The notes under the pieces were generated by a model, which was not told the origin of the DNA, searched no databases, and worked only from the letters and a program-made list of their open reading frames with translations. A DNA stretch of 64,000 nucleotides from Lates calcarifer. Its lineage: Eukaryota > Chordata > Actinopteri > Centropomidae. This document shows, piece by piece, positions 12,978-25,968 of the stretch. Position 1 is the stretch's first letter. Each line of letters begins with the position of its first letter. The position numbers and the translations under genes were made by a program. The stretch covers positions 17,481,036 through 17,545,035 of the forward strand of contig NC_066850.1 of the NCBI RefSeq assembly GCF_001640805.2. Reading direction: 5' to 3'.

Positions 12978-13608
12978 GACAGACTTGTGTGCAGACACAC
13001 AAGAAAGACATTTCTCATTCTGGCGATTACCCACAAATTGCTCGTGCTTGCTTTCTCAAATGAACTCCTTCCTTGCTCACCCAGTCACACTTAAGAATGA
13101 AATCTGTTCAGAAGTAATGGCTTAGGTTGTTGCTCGTGAGAGTGATAAAACAGAAGCAGCCGTCAGTCCTCTCTAAGTCTAAAGAGAGAGGTTTTTCCTG
13201 CTGAATGTTCCAGGTCTTTATCTGAACTTAAACACAACACAAATAACTGTTTTCATTGAGGTTAAAACATTTTACTTATCACCAGTAAACCCTCCGAACA
13301 CCTCAGTGTGCGGCTCCTTCTCTGCAGCCGCTTTGGGGAAACATAATTAAAACTTCAGCCTTCATCACTAAACAACATCACGTGTGTTATGTCAGTTTTG
13401 AAATTAATGGTAATTTTGTTTCATCTTCAGTTAGCTAACAGCATTAGCTGATATCATTAGCCAAGATAGCTAAATAATTTAATGCAGCTGACTGTGGGTT
13501 TGCCTAGAAGCAGCAGGAAAAGGATGCTGCTAGCATATTTATCTGTGCCGGCTTTTCAAGATAAAAGCACCTTTAGGATCATCCTTTCCCTCTGTTTCCA
13601 GTCATTTA

Positions 13609-14950
13609 ATAGAATAGAATAGAATATCTTAATTGTGTAAGCTCAGTTGTCATTGCGCAGATATGGCCAGATTCAGTTTGCAACTGCTGTACTTGATGCA
13701 ATGAGAAACAAGAAATAAGGTAAAAATGGAACAAGAAACAAAACAATAACAAATAAGATAAAAAAATTACAACAAAGTGGCACTAAAGTGATGAACAGTA
13801 TTAGCTGTGTCTGGTGGTAATAAATAATGCAACAGTTTGGATGTGCAGTGCAGCAACAGAACCATTACACTACAGAGAAATAGCAGAGTAACACTTCAGT
13901 ATCAAACAGTGAAAACATTACAGACAATATAAACAGTGTGTAAGAGTATGAACAGTGTCTGGTTGGTGGTAAGTAGAGGAAACCCAAAACAGTCTGGAAA
14001 TGTAGGTGTAGTCTTCATAAATGCGTTAATGTTTTAGTACAGTGAGGTTGTTAATTACAGCAGCTGTCAGTGTGTTGTAGGTACAGTTATTGAACACAGT
14101 AACACAGAGTGGATTAGAGTGGACCCTTGTGTAGATTTATTTGGTGACATAGTGCAGTGTAAGTGTATATGTGAAGTCAGTTGTGTCAGAGAATTATGGG
14201 GGCAGTCTGACAGATTTTGGTGGGTACTTGGTGAACTGATTCAGAGCTGCTATAGCTCTCTGAAAAAAAAAAGCTATTTCTCAGTCTGGAGGTGCGGACA
14301 TAGAAGGCTTTATAACTTCTTCCAGATGGGAGGAATTCAAACAGGCGAGTCCTTTCAGGTGCTGATAGCTTTTCTGAGGGAGCGTGAGCTGTAAATGAAA
14401 TCCAGGGCTGGGAGCTGTATCCCAGCGATCTGTGCGCTGGAGGCGAGTGGCTGGAGATGCCACGCAGAGATGCAGCATGCTGTCTGTGGTACAGTGGTAG
14501 AACGATATTCTCTTTACTCTGTCTCTGTTGATCATGCTATACATCTGTATAGTGTGCCAGTACTCAGTGTTATAGTGGAGGACAGGTGGCCTGAGGATGC
14601 TTGAGAATGCTCTGATAGGAGGGTCAGCATCCAGTTACTCGGTGATGAGCTAAGGCCTGACTGGTGGAGTCTACAGAGCTGTAGTTAGCAAATAGCGTTA
14701 TCACGTAAGTGCCCTGTCTCTGCAGGTGAGTCAGGACAATGTGAAGAGCCAGAGAGACGGCGTCCTCTGTGGATCTGTTCGCTCTGTAAGCAAACCCATG
14801 TGAGTCCAGTGAGGCAGGGATGATGGCTTTGATATGGCTTTGTTGTTGTTGGTTGGAACCGAATGACTGCTGTTTGTCAGCACTGGCACTAAGATGGCTG
14901 ACTTCAGGTACTTGGGCATCTTTGCCTGAGATAGACAGGTTGAAGATCAA
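13609..14950 (-). mobile_element. Internally deleted non-LTR retrotransposon (LINE) remnant
   Basis: The minus strand carries two pieces of a LINE reverse transcriptase. At about 14919-14650 are PKYLKSAILVPV (one frame) and then FAYRANRSTEDAVSLALH followed by THLQRQGTYV, the fingers region just before the first catalytic aspartate block; the expected FVDYSSAF is degraded to FANYSSVD. At about 14544-14290 is a piece of the distal region (INRDRVKRI, ASPATRLQRTDRWDT, LKGLACLNSSHLEEVIK). The central palm with the FADD motif is missing, so the copy has lost most of its catalytic domain. The low-coordinate end carries an (AGAAT)n-type tail (13610-13625), fitting a CR1/L2-like LINE with a short tandem 3' tail. 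The exact clade is not resolved. Confidence 0.75.
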
Positions 14951-14979
14951 TCTAATTAGTTAATCTTGTAGTGGTACTG

Positions 14980-15080
14980 TTTGTATACTGATGTTAGCAT
15001 TTAGCTCAAAGCAACCCAGTGCCTAAGCACAGTCTGACAGCTGCTAGCATGGCTGTAGACTCTTAGTCTGGTTCTCAGAA
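14980..15080 (+). repeat. Fragment of a teleost dispersed repeat (TTAGCATTTAGCTCAAAGCA type)
   Basis: Reads GATGTTAGCATTTAGCTCAA, then CTAGCATGGCTGTAGACTCT and TAGTCT. This is a stretch I recognise as the 3' part of a very abundant percomorph repeat. Other fragments in this window are at 28875-29130 and 53090-53325. The class is unknown to me. Confidence 0.55.
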
Positions 15081-16649
15081 TGAAATTTAATTGTAAGAAA
15101 ATTAAAACTCCCTAAAGCTAAGATCATTCAAGATTATCAGAGTTCTGATTGTTCTTGAAGTTTTATAACGAAGATAGTAGCTTTTAAGAAGTTTTGGAGG
15201 CAGCAGTTAGTCTGGTTTCTTGGCTCACATTATTCATTAAATTTTTCTGTTTTTGCATCATTATTCAGTTTGCTGAGCTCTGATGTATTGCATAGCATCA
15301 GAATGTATTACCCCAATCAGTAATGAGATGTCCCCATCTCTGATTACAGTCTCAGTGTTCGTTCTCTTTTTAGTCATTTGGAACAGAGAAACATTCAGCT
15401 TGACCTTTGGGACTGTTTGGAATCACAATTTGTGTGTCTCCCTTTTTTTCCTCTAGTTGTTCATGATGATTATGTTGCAAATAAACTCAGACTGAACCAT
15501 AACAGAACCAGGATCACTGTGACAGTCTCCACTGTTTTCTGTGTCCAACATGGCCGGTCTGGCAGCCAGTCAGCCAGTCCATATCCAAGTGAATGGGGCT
15601 CCTGTTTCAGAGCTGAAAAGCCTCCATTCATCCATACCTCCACTCCTCTTTCTGCTGATAGAACGCTGGCCATGTGTGGATCCTGTCAGCCATATGTGTG
15701 CCGTGTTGCTGTGGGCTCTCTCTCTCTCCCTCTCTCTCTCTCTCACTCACACACACACACAAAATAAAGCTGTCTTGGGATGTTGGTGAAGGCCAGGACA
15801 GACAGAGGCGAGGGACATGCGACTAGAGATACACAATGCTTTACAGAATGTGCCTGGGGTGACAGTCTGCCAGCAAAAAGTCACACATGCTCAGTGTGTG
15901 TGTTTGGGTGTGTTCAACCGCGCTGTACTTTACACTTCCTCTCCCCCCGTGCTGGGGTTTGGATGCAGACAGGCAGCTGCAGCTGAGCTCAGATTCCTGC
16001 CGAATTATGTAATTGGCCCAAATTATGGAGAAAGAGACAGAGAGAGAGAAGAGGGAGAGATGAAGAGGAGGTGCGTTTCTTTCCCGCTTCTCCTCTCTTT
16101 GTCACACCGGCCGCATCCATATGTAGCCTTTTGTTTCGCTAATAATCAGACTAGCAGCTCAATTACAATGAAATACCTCATACAAACATCTGGATCAGAT
16201 TAATGGGATATTTCAGCAAACTTTTTATTGCACTTCCGTAAAGCTGGGAACTTTTAAGAGACAGATGGAAATAAAAATTTCAAAATCTGAGCAGCAAAGG
16301 CAGAGATACCCTGACCTTTAGTCCCTAATATGGATCAAACACCAAAACGTCTAGATCCTACACTACCCATAATACAGTGGTTTAAGCCACTTAAACTTGG
16401 TAAATGCTCATGTCTTTTAAAGTGAGAGCTCCCAACTTGTAACTTGTTTATTGAAAAGTTGGTGTCTCAATCCCAGTCCGAGATGACCCCGATGACATCA
16501 TCAGGGTCACATTGGATCATGTTACAAATACCACTCTACAATAGTAGTATATTACTACAAAGGTGTCATTTTGGTATTGTTATATTAATGTATTATATGT
16601 TATGACTTTACCATTGCAATTATATGTACACTTATTTTATAGCATCATA

Positions 16650-16870
16650 TTATTGCATTTAGTGCGTGTGTATATCACATTCACTGTGTGTATATTGTAT
16701 ATATAACATTACTTACTTTTATACTATATAACATCATTATTACTCATACATATACCTGTTTGCTTGTGCTTTATGTAGTTCACATACTTTTCTTCGTTCT
16801 TTTCATTGCTTACCTCTTAGTTTGTCTCTGCTGTGAATTTGCCCACAGGGATCAATAATGTTTTCTTCCT
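16650..16870 (+). repeat. Possible LINE 3'-tail-like remnant
   Basis: AT-rich sequence ending TTTGCCCACAGGGATCAATAA, which resembles the 3' end of common teleost LINE-derived repeats (TTTCCCC..GGGATNAATAAAG). A similar piece is at 62640-62680. Only the tail is visible. Confidence 0.4.
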
Positions 16871-18705
16871 ATACAAACATTTCTTCTTGAGTTGAGTGAC
16901 ATTTCCAGGAGATTCTGCTTGTTGCTGTGACTGTCTCTCCTTCTGCTGTCAAGTAAAGGGCTGTTTACACATATGGACTCAGACACTGGGACAGTGATAG
17001 GCTGCTATTCGTTGTAAGTGGGACCTGGCATTGCAGCCTGCCTGGTGCCATCCCAGAGACTGGACGGGAATGTTTAGAGAAGCTCAACTTTATTATTTAT
17101 TATTATTGCCAGACTAGAGGCAATCATGTTTTCTTTAATGGCCACAGAAACGGAAGCACAGAGTTGCTTACTGCTCCTTCAGTGGGGACTGCTTCCAGTG
17201 CAAATACAGGACGATAATGCAAATTGGTTCTGCCTGTTCGTGCATCATTGTTTTATTAAAACGTGTGCCACATGGAGAAAAAAACGGCTAACTGCAAAGC
17301 TGTTCTGAACTCAGGAAACAAACTGTACAGCAGCTATGCATAGAATATATCCATTGCACACACACAGCAACAGTTTTATGAGCAGCCAGAGGACATCTAC
17401 TTTGTCTATGTGTGTGTGAGCACAGCGTATCTGCAACAGTAGTATTCTGAATCAAACTGTTGCTTAACAGAAGCCATCAGTAGTGGTGCCAAATGCTCAA
17501 CATAGATCAGTTCTTTGCCAAAGTTTTCCTGTTGGAATGGATTCAGTCCTGATGTCAAAATCATTCTTTGTGATTGGTGACTGTAGATCAGCTACAACAT
17601 CTTATCCCATCATTCAGTGTCACACGTTGTAGCTCCACATTCTCTTGACCTGAAGTGCACCATATTTGTAGACAAGTCTGCCAGCCTGGCCTGCCTGATT
17701 TAGTTACAGTGCATGTACACTAGAGAAAACAAGAATGCTGATTAGTACTAGATTAGATACTAATTTGTCTGATCTAGTGAAAATCTTTTTTGTAATTAGT
17801 ATGGGAATGTGTTGAAAAAGATAAATTTGGATAAAAATAACCATTTTGATCAGACCTACCCACTCTGCCAAGAATAGGAGGAGAATAGTCCATCTGTCAA
17901 AATTTAACAATGGGACAAATATCTGCCAAGGACTTTGCAATAAAAATACAAAAATGTTTTGACATAAGTCTTATACTAAGTTACTTACCCAACATCATCT
18001 TGCAGCAGCATCATTGCCACATATTAGCACCACCCAAGATGACTGTGACTCGTTTAAAGAAATACAAACAAGCCGGAGTGTTTTTCCCCCTGTAGCAGAA
18101 TGATAATGTGTGCAGCCAGACCATTCTCCAACGCTGACAGTGCTGTGGAGATAGGCCTGGCTGTGTCAGACTAATTGCCCATTAAGAGTGAGTGTTTTCC
18201 CCATTGGAATCATCTCCTTACTGCACTGCATTCTGGCATATTTTGTGGTCTTAAAAGTGTATGTGTCTACTGTTTGTATATTAATAGTTAATAGCATGAA
18301 GCAGCTCATGTTGTCCTGCTTTGAGATAAATTAAGGACAGTGAGTAAAGGTATGATTGTGTGATGGGGTCAGAAGGTTGACAGTGGAGGTGGAGAGGGAA
18401 GAGGGAGGGACGAAGGAGAATGAGGAGTGAGGAGGAGTAACGGCAAAGCATGTGATCATTTCAGACAGACTGTCAATATACGGTGTGAGAGTGTGTAGTA
18501 ACTAAATGGACAGAGCATCTCTGAGCAGCTCCTCTCCCTCTGCTTCAAGGAGAGGAATTTGTTTGCTGTAGCTGCTTACACTCCAAACATATTATTATTC
18601 ATTATGTGTGTGTGTGAGTGTATGTGTATCGAGGGAGAGAGAGGCTTCATAAACTGATATTTTATTCATGCGGAGAGAGACAAGTCTACGCCCCCCACCC
18701 CACCC

Positions 18706-18882
18706 CACACACACACACACACACACACACACCCATCCCTGAACTCGTCCTTTCATCTTGCACCTTGCTACCTCTCCTTCGATAAGTCTTCATCCCTCAC
18801 TTCCTGCAATGGTCTCCTCCCTTTCATCTGTGTCCATCCTGGCCCCTCAAAGTATTTTTGGGTGACTAAGCAATGTCTTTTG

Positions 18883-18913
<31 letters not shown>

Positions 18914-18934
18914 TCATGGGCACACACACTCATG

Positions 18935-18970
<36 letters not shown>
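18706..18970. repeat. Cluster of CA microsatellites
   Basis: CA tracts at 18706-18732, 18886-18912 and 18936-18970, with two short ACTCATGG interruptions between the last two, suggesting one older array broken by point changes. Confidence 0.95.
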
Positions 18971-18972
<2 letters not shown>

Positions 18973-19058
18973 CTAACTCACTACTCAGAGACCATCCACT
19001 TAAAGATGTAAATAATCTCCTTTCATCTCAGTCATTCCAAGAGGTTTAAGACTGATGC

Positions 19059-19060
<2 letters not shown>

Positions 19061-19091
<31 letters not shown>
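19061..19091. repeat. (GT)15 microsatellite
   Basis: Uninterrupted GT run at the 5' edge of the dispersed repeat at 19130-19515. Confidence 0.97.
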
Positions 19092-19092
<1 letters not shown>

Positions 19093-19129
19093 CCATGCGC
19101 ATGTGTATGTAATTTTGGTTTGAAACCAT

Positions 19130-19515
19130 CACGGTGAGGATACTTGAGCATTGTGAGGACATTCCTCACAACTTCAAAGTGCTGTTTGAAGGCTCAGATT
19201 TGGTTTTAGGGTTCACTTTAGGGTTAGGATTAGGATTCAAGCCTCAACTATATTCCCTTTGGGACAAGCACACAGACAGCTGGGGACACCATGGATCTGT
19301 AGTTGTTTATATTATACTCTTTCTAGTCTGCCTGAAGTATGCAAGCGCAGTTGGCGTACACCCTCTGGTGATGAAATTTACGTCCACATATTCGTGGATA
19401 AGGACACATAACCATTGGCTGTAGGCATTTATTTGTAATGGCTATGGTTAGGTTAAGAGGTTAGGGAATGCATTCTGTCAACAAGTGTTCTCACAACTAC
19501 AGAAGGGCCATTGTA
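19130..19515 (+). repeat. Microsatellite-coupled dispersed repeat, copy 1
   Basis: Contains GAGGACATTCCTCACAACTT, AAAGTGCTGTTTGAAGG, TTAGGGTTCACTTTAGGGTT and GGTTAGGGAATGCATTCTGT, ending GTTCTCACAACTAC. The same ordered pieces recur at 31755-31925 and 50660-50870, each beside a GT array. It is recognised as a common teleost repeat with GGGGACC-like ends. The open frame through it is not a gene. Confidence 0.6.
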
Positions 19516-19849
19516 TGTGAAACTCACCTCCTCTTTTCCAGAATGCTGCAGCTGCTTCCACTAGACGTTCCTTAGAGACACACCCTTCCTTTGTAAATAA
19601 TAAGTAGCATTTGGCTACTTGAACACAGTTGGATAATTGCCTGTTGCTTATGTGTATTTATGACTCCATATTACTGTGTTGTGGTTAATTTTCCCTTTCC
19701 CTGTGGATAAATGGGCAAATGTGAGTGATGGAACATGTTGCTGGTTTACTGTGTCCCCTAAATTGGGTCTTGTTTTTCATGACTCATAGTCATCATTCCT
19801 ACGTTATTATCATGTATATATAAAGGGAATATGCAGAGCAGCACTGTAT

Positions 19850-19965
19850 AATTCAGTTCAATTTCATTTATATAGTGCTGAATCACAATAAAAGTCATCT
19901 CAAGGTACTTTTCCATACTCTTTATATTATGATATTTACAGAGAGAAACCCAACAAATCCAATAT
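19850..19965 (+). repeat. Fragment of teleost dispersed repeat (TTTATATAGYRCYRAATCACAA type)
   Basis: Reads CAGTTCAATTTCATTTATAT, AGTGCTGAATCACAATAAAA, CATCTCAAGGTACTTTT and GAGAGAAACCCAACAA. It is the start of a repeat also present, in a much longer copy, at 32575-33500. Confidence 0.6.
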
Positions 19966-20584
19966 ATAGTATATAAACACTATATATTGCAAATTAGAGT
20001 GAAAACAAGTAGAGAAACAGTGACTTCCTGGAGCCTTGCCATCATTGTGATGTTGACCAGTCAACCAGCAGAGAAACTCTTCTCAACTGCTAGCTAAAAA
20101 ATAGCTGCAGTTTTTAACTTTCTCTAAAACAAATTGTGCATTTTAGATTATTTTGTTTGTGCAAGGGTGATTGATTTATTAAACAGAGCCAGGCAGGCTG
20201 TGCTAAGCTAGTCTAACCATACCCTAGCTCCAGCTCTATAGTTAATGCACAGACATGAGGCTGATATTGAGCTTTTGATGTGACTCTAGTCTAGTCAGCT
20301 TATGTCCAAAATACTGAACAATTCCTTTAACAATGTAAATGTGTGAAATTATTTTAAAAAAATAGCTAATTCAGGCTTCAAATTCAATTTATCTGGTGTG
20401 ACTACAAGGCTGCAAATCTTCAAGTTAATGCTAACAAGCCAGAATAGAGATAGATATTAGACAACCTGTATTAGTCAGGGATAATCAGGCAACAGCTCTC
20501 TGTCAGTGTGTGTGTTGTTGTTGTTGCAGACTGGTTGGAGCTGACAGAAAGGCTGTGGTAACTGATAACCACCAAACATGTCCA

Positions 20585-20909
20585 ACCTTTTTGAGGAGGG
20601 GTTGCAACAGCAGAAGACCACATTGGGTTCCATTCCTGTCAGCTAACTGTGAGACTGCAGTCAGCACAGGCTCCACAAAACTAGACAGTTGAAGACTGGA
20701 AGAAAGTAGCATGGTCTGGTGGATTTCTACTGAGGCACCAGATGGTAGGGTCAGAATTTGGTGTCATGAATCCATTGACTTAACCTGCCTTGTGTCAGCT
20801 GTCCAGGCTGTTGGTGGTGTTAGCATAATGGTGTAGGAGATGAAGTGAGGCCGCTTTGAGTATACCCAGTATTGGTATGCTGTTCCTAATAAAGTGCTCA
20901 GTGAGTGTA
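20585..20909 (+). mobile_element. Tc1-like DNA transposon remnant, copy A
   Basis: Carries a decayed + strand piece of a Tc1-like transposase gene, from GGGGTTGCAACAGCAGAAGA through the ATGGTAGGGTCAGAATTTGG region to GTGTTAGCATAATGGTGTAG. It then jumps directly to the 3' terminal sequence CAGTATTGGTATGCTGTTCC, TAATAAAGTGCTCAGTGAGT. It ends in TA, the Tc1 target dinucleotide. The middle, with the second Asp and the Glu of the DDE triad, is deleted. Copies B and C below belong to the same family. Confidence 0.7.
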
Positions 20910-22779
20910 GTTTGGATATTGGAATTGGAATACTGAGAGCTCAGATTTAGCAGATGGAAGAAAATACCAGAAAACAACTACAACAGACTTTAATCCAGAA
21001 ACTGGCACAATGGTTTCTGGCCTGCCTTTCGGGGAAAGGGAGCAGGTGGGGAACAGAGTCCGGCTGCAGTGTAACCTCGCACCCAGTCTGGCTGCTGTGG
21101 ACAGGCCGAAGCCACAAGCATGATTCTGTAAATAAGCAAGGGGAGTCGATGATTGAATTTTTTAAAGAAGGTAAGTTATGTGTTGTCGGTGGCAGGACAT
21201 GCCCTCTGAGTGATAATTATACATCTATATCTGTGAGGGCTAAAGCCGTGGTCGACTAGAAACTTGTGCAATATGATAGCTTATAAACTTGTGACCACTT
21301 TGACATACTACCTCCAAATCCCCCCAATTCATTAAGTTTGCAAACTGTATGAATCTAACTGGAAAAAGATGCAGAATTCTAAACACTCCTTACTTTAATA
21401 AAGACCATGGCTCATTATTATACCGCCTTTCAGGAGAGTAATTGAATTATTCCTGCCAAAAAACACATTAGCCAGCAGGAAAATAACAGCTAAAAATCAT
21501 TTGATACTTTGTTTTGATTTAAACATTTAAAATGTGTTATGAATCTGTAAAATACCATCTTGTGGCTTAAAATCTATTGTAATCTCAATACTAAACACCA
21601 ACAGTGAGAGAACCCAAGGGTGCAATGAACAGCAAATATTGTACTTGCTGGAAGAAACGTATGGCTGGGTTATGAGACAGATGCCTGATGTATTTGGGAT
21701 CTTAAAAAAAATTGCTTCTTGGTCAAAAAATGTACACATTGTTCTGCAGCTCTGGGTTTGGTGAAGCATTTTTTAATAATGAAAAACAATTGAAGACAAT
21801 CTGTGTTTGTTCAAGCAGTCACAAGCAGTGGGCTGATATATGGACTAAATCAAACTGTGAACATTTAGGATGATAAAAATGACTACTGAGAATTGTGTTG
21901 CGTATGTGTTGTCTAAAAAGCAAAGATCTCCATGTTCTCAGGTAAGATCTGTTTTTTAAAGCAGATTTACTGGACAGAATGTCAGTCTGGAAGAAGAAAA
22001 TCAAATTTGTACAGTGCTCTGTGAGAAAATGAGCTCCATTTTGTTTCTGCTGAACAGATACTGACGATGCACAAAGACTGAATTACTGTCTACGCATGAA
22101 ACTGATTACTGAAATTATTACGGTTACTTGGAGAAAGTTCTTGAAGGTGATGGGGGGAAAAGTCTCTATCAGGATAAACTAAAGCAATTCTTTTCTTGGA
22201 ACAGTTCAGTTTTGTAAAATTGCTGTGTCTTGTAATCCATGTGGGATGGGTCAGTTGTTTAGTATGACACAGGAATTAAATTAAAACAGAAATTCTTAAA
22301 AATTCCAATTTTAAAAAGAGGATGAACCCTTTTTTTTGGATGTTTGTGGAGATAGTCTATAGACTTCAAGCCTCTGAGGGGGTGTTTGCCATGCTAGTGG
22401 TTGACTGACATCTTGAGAGCCAGCTTTGCTAGGACCCATGCTGTCAACTTCTGTGGTGTACTTCTTTGTATACAGTCTATGGGTGCACTACAGACTAAAG
22501 AATGCTGATATAAGGGTTCTCCCCTTTTTCAACAAGCTCACACAGTGTTTAGCTGTCTGTATCTTTTCATCATTCAACATTTGAGAGGGCCATTATGCTG
22601 TGAAATTTGTATTCCACTTGAAAAGTGAAGAGCTCAAAGCTGATTAGCATTCACGTGGAAGGTGGAAGGTAGTTAGCCTAGCTTTCTAATGTTAGCACTG
22701 ATTCACACTCAATGCTGCATTTCATTCATTATTGCTAACTGTCTCTGCTTCATGGCTCCAGTTGTGATGTTTCATTAGT

Positions 22780-22930
22780 TTTAATAAAATATAGATTAGT
22801 TTTAGTCAAATTTGAGTTATTTAGCTTTTTTTTTTTAGTTTTAGTCAACAACCACCAAGACTTTTTAGTCTAGTCTTGATCAGTTACATTTTGGTTGCAC
22901 GTTTGTTTGTAGTTTTAATTTGTATGTCCT
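22780..22930. repeat. Degenerate TTTTAGTC-rich repeat
   Basis: Repeated units of TTAGTTTTAGTCAAA and TTTTTAGTCTAGTCTTG with a poly-T run. It resembles a low-complexity teleost dispersed repeat. Boundaries are approximate. Confidence 0.4.
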
Positions 22931-23693
22931 CTAAATATTTTGTTGTGTACAGTAACCATGGTTACAGGTGTCACAAAGCTAGTGGGAAAGGCTCTGCTCA
23001 CTTGTTCCCATACACAGTGTCCATGTGACTATGCTCTGCAGTAACACAGACTTGACTCTCCTCAGCAAATCCGGTTATCATTTCCAGACTCGGACTGTTT
23101 GAACAGAACTGCTGTTGGAATACTCACAGTTCACCGTCTGGTTTTAGCTTGAGAGGACGAAGCTAAAACTGTTTTTAGGGCTCGTCTCCACAGATACTGC
23201 ACCAATCATGTACAGTACCAATGTTGGTACCTAAAAGTCAGAGCACAATTTTTAAGAGGTGCTGTCTCTGCAGAAAAATAAATAAAACTTGAATTTCTTG
23301 TTCTTGGTAATTTGGTAAATGGTAAATAAAAAAACAAATAAATACACAAAGTCAAGCCAAACACCAAGGATGTATATACTAATATCCTATCAAAAACAAA
23401 TTGTGAATTCAGTTTGACTCAAGCATTCATTTTCATTTTCTTGAATAAAAACAGTGTGCAGTCTTATTCTCTCCATGTGTATGGTTTTTCCTGCAGAGCC
23501 TGAACTATAAAAACAAAAACAAGGCGTTCGATTACAGATTTTGCAATTGAATATCCTGGCAATGAAAGCTTATGAGCATTCTAAGTCAGGTCTAACTTAA
23601 TATGTCTCCTCTGTTCTTTTGTTTCCTGCTCACTCCCTCCATCCTTGTGCCAGTTTGTGTGTGTGTGTACGTGCTTGTATGAAGGAACTGCTC

Positions 23694-23694
<1 letters not shown>

Positions 23695-23726
<32 letters not shown>
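23695..23726. repeat. (GT)16 microsatellite
   Basis: Uninterrupted GT run followed by a long pyrimidine-rich stretch (23750-23835). Confidence 0.97.
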
Positions 23727-23729
<3 letters not shown>

Positions 23730-25968
23730 TGAGATTTCACATGAAAGTTTATCCTCCCCCTCCGTCTCTCCTCTCCCTGTACTTCTCCTGTTCCTTCTCC
23801 CCTCACTGCCCTCCATCCTCACCCCCACCCAACCTGCTCTTTATCAGTGTCTGCTGGACATGTTTACTGCTGCTCTGCCAGGCTGTGCCTGACTGCTGCA
23901 CCACCACACACAAAAACCACCGGCTGGAACTGTGGCTGATGCTGTAGATCAGCTTTATGGAGAAACACTGCTGAATTTAAGAAGATATACAACACACGCT
24001 TTCTATTACTCCCTAGACAGGAAGCTAACAGTTTTGTCCACTTTTGCCAACAGTCTGCAATACATCCTGAAATGTTCCTGCTGTTAAGGTGGCTGTTAGA
24101 GCAAACAGCCAGAGCTAAATAGCATTTGACTGACTGAGTATAAACTGTCTGATTATTCCTCAGGCCTGTCAAATCTGTGGTTTACAGCGAGTAGTTTCAG
24201 CCAGGCAGCTAAAATGGACAGAAACACTTAATAAGCTAGTACTAATCATAAACCATGTCAGGAAAGAACTGGATGCAATGCAACTACAAGACATGTTGTG
24301 TTTTTAGTATAAAGACTGTGGCTTTCACACTGCATTTGTCAACTGCCTTCACTACACAGTCGTTAATCAGGTCATATTAAACAAGTTCAGGGTAGACTGT
24401 GTTGCCCAAAAAAATAGCAAAGTTGGTTTTAAATATCCTGTTGTGAAGCACTGGAGCCTGAGAGAGCAGCTTTGATCTACAAAATACCTGAAGAATTCAG
24501 TGACAGTAATGTAAACATCCACTTTATGTGCATTTAATAAGGCATGCATCATCAGATAGCTAAACTACTCCTGACTGACTTGAATAAAGTAGCACTAGGT
24601 AACTTCAACAACAAAGGAGCATCAAATAACTTCAAGCACTCGCACGTCTGTTTAATGAAGATACATGACTTCCAAATTGTCAAGTTATTGTAGTGTCAAA
24701 TAATGATATCATATTAAAGTGTCAATTGAAATAATATATGTAAAAAAAAATGAAATACAGAGAAATATGAGCAGAAATTATTTCTACAAACATAGGTGAA
24801 CTAATCCAATCACAAACAAAGCTTTTTCCAAGGATCACACAGGCATATCTAGCAAGATTAAAATGAGGACTTGAATCATGCTGTTCTCTAGTTTACACAC
24901 TCATCAAATATATTCCAACTCATTGTGGAAAAACTGCACAGCTGTTCTATGGTTCTTTTTCTGAAAAATATTAAAAAAACATGAGCATTCCCCTCAGTAT
25001 TTCAGACTGTTTTGTAAACCTCTGTTTACTCAACCAAAGATAGGTTGTTCTAAAACACTTTCAGGCCAGACACAAGTTTTCATTAGTCTTTTGACACACA
25101 TGAAATTAAATCTAAGTAATGTACCAAAGGCCGATGGGTTCTGGTGTATGGGGGAAAAGTCACACACTGAATACCTGCAAGAACAACAATCGCCACCATA
25201 TTACCAGAGGGATGAAAATAAATTAAATATAGAGGGTAAAATATGTTATTTATAAGGGGATATTACTTCTTTTACAATAACAAACTCCTGAACTACACTG
25301 TTACAGCTTTCTTGCTGAAATTTAAAATTATGGTCTTGGTTCCTAGCTGGTGCAGATGGAGGAAAACTACTGCAGTCAATCAACAGAAAAAAATCAACAG
25401 AAAACTGCGGCATCTTGATCCCATGATGTTGTAATGTGATGCAGCATGAAGTCAAATGTACCTATATTGTGTTGTATCCTGACACACCCACCAAAAGTAT
25501 TTCAAATGCTGTTGCAAGATGTTGCACACTTCTGGCAGGACGTATCATTGAAACAGAACATTGCGAGCAAGCGTGAGGATTTTTTCCAGGAGTCGTTATG
25601 GAAAATGTAGGAAGCTGCTGTCTGAAGTAAACATTTTCTTAGTGTCCCTAGAGTAAGTTTGGGGAGTTCTGTCTTTATCAGATGCTGTAAGGACTGTTGA
25701 ACACACTAGCTTGATTTCAATAATTTCTCTTCTTTCTCAGTTCATTCGTATCCATGCTCAACTTCAAAGACGACATATGTTTGGGCATCCATTACAGAAA
25801 AATGTTAATACTCATTCTTGGCCGTGATAATGGGCACCTTTTGGAGCCATAATCACAGTAGTTCTGCTCTCAGGTTTTGGTATAAACATTTCAGGAACAT
25901 CCAGAAGTGTTTCCACAGCAGAGCTGTCCCAACACATGAATAATCTCTAAAATGTGTGTGTGTTACAG

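Larger units (their letters stand above)
7767..13608 (+). other. tmtc1: tmtc1 18.2-kb intron, first part
   Basis: Begins with the gtgagt donor. Contains a hairpin-forming AGCTGCT...AGCAGCT pair around 8448-8473, a purine-rich G/A block at about 11400-11760, and two AC microsatellites at 12805-12975. No exon or RNA gene is recognised. Confidence 0.8.
14951..20584 (+). other. tmtc1: tmtc1 18.2-kb intron, middle part
   Basis: Intronic sequence with a CT/CA tract at 15718-15762, an AT-rich stretch at 16500-16760, a cluster of CA/GT arrays at 18706-19091, and dispersed-repeat fragments listed separately. No exon was found. Confidence 0.8.
20910..25968 (+). other. tmtc1: tmtc1 18.2-kb intron, last part
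   Basis: Intronic sequence up to the acceptor at 25968. It contains a short GC-richer patch at 21000-21175, a degenerate TTTTAGTC-type repeat at about 22780-22930, and a GT microsatellite at 23695-23726. No TMTC exon was found. Confidence 0.8.

Noticed and set aside
18886..18970. Regular repeats resembling a CRISPR array
   Set aside because: These are CA microsatellites with short interruptions in an animal genome, with no spacers and no cas genes.
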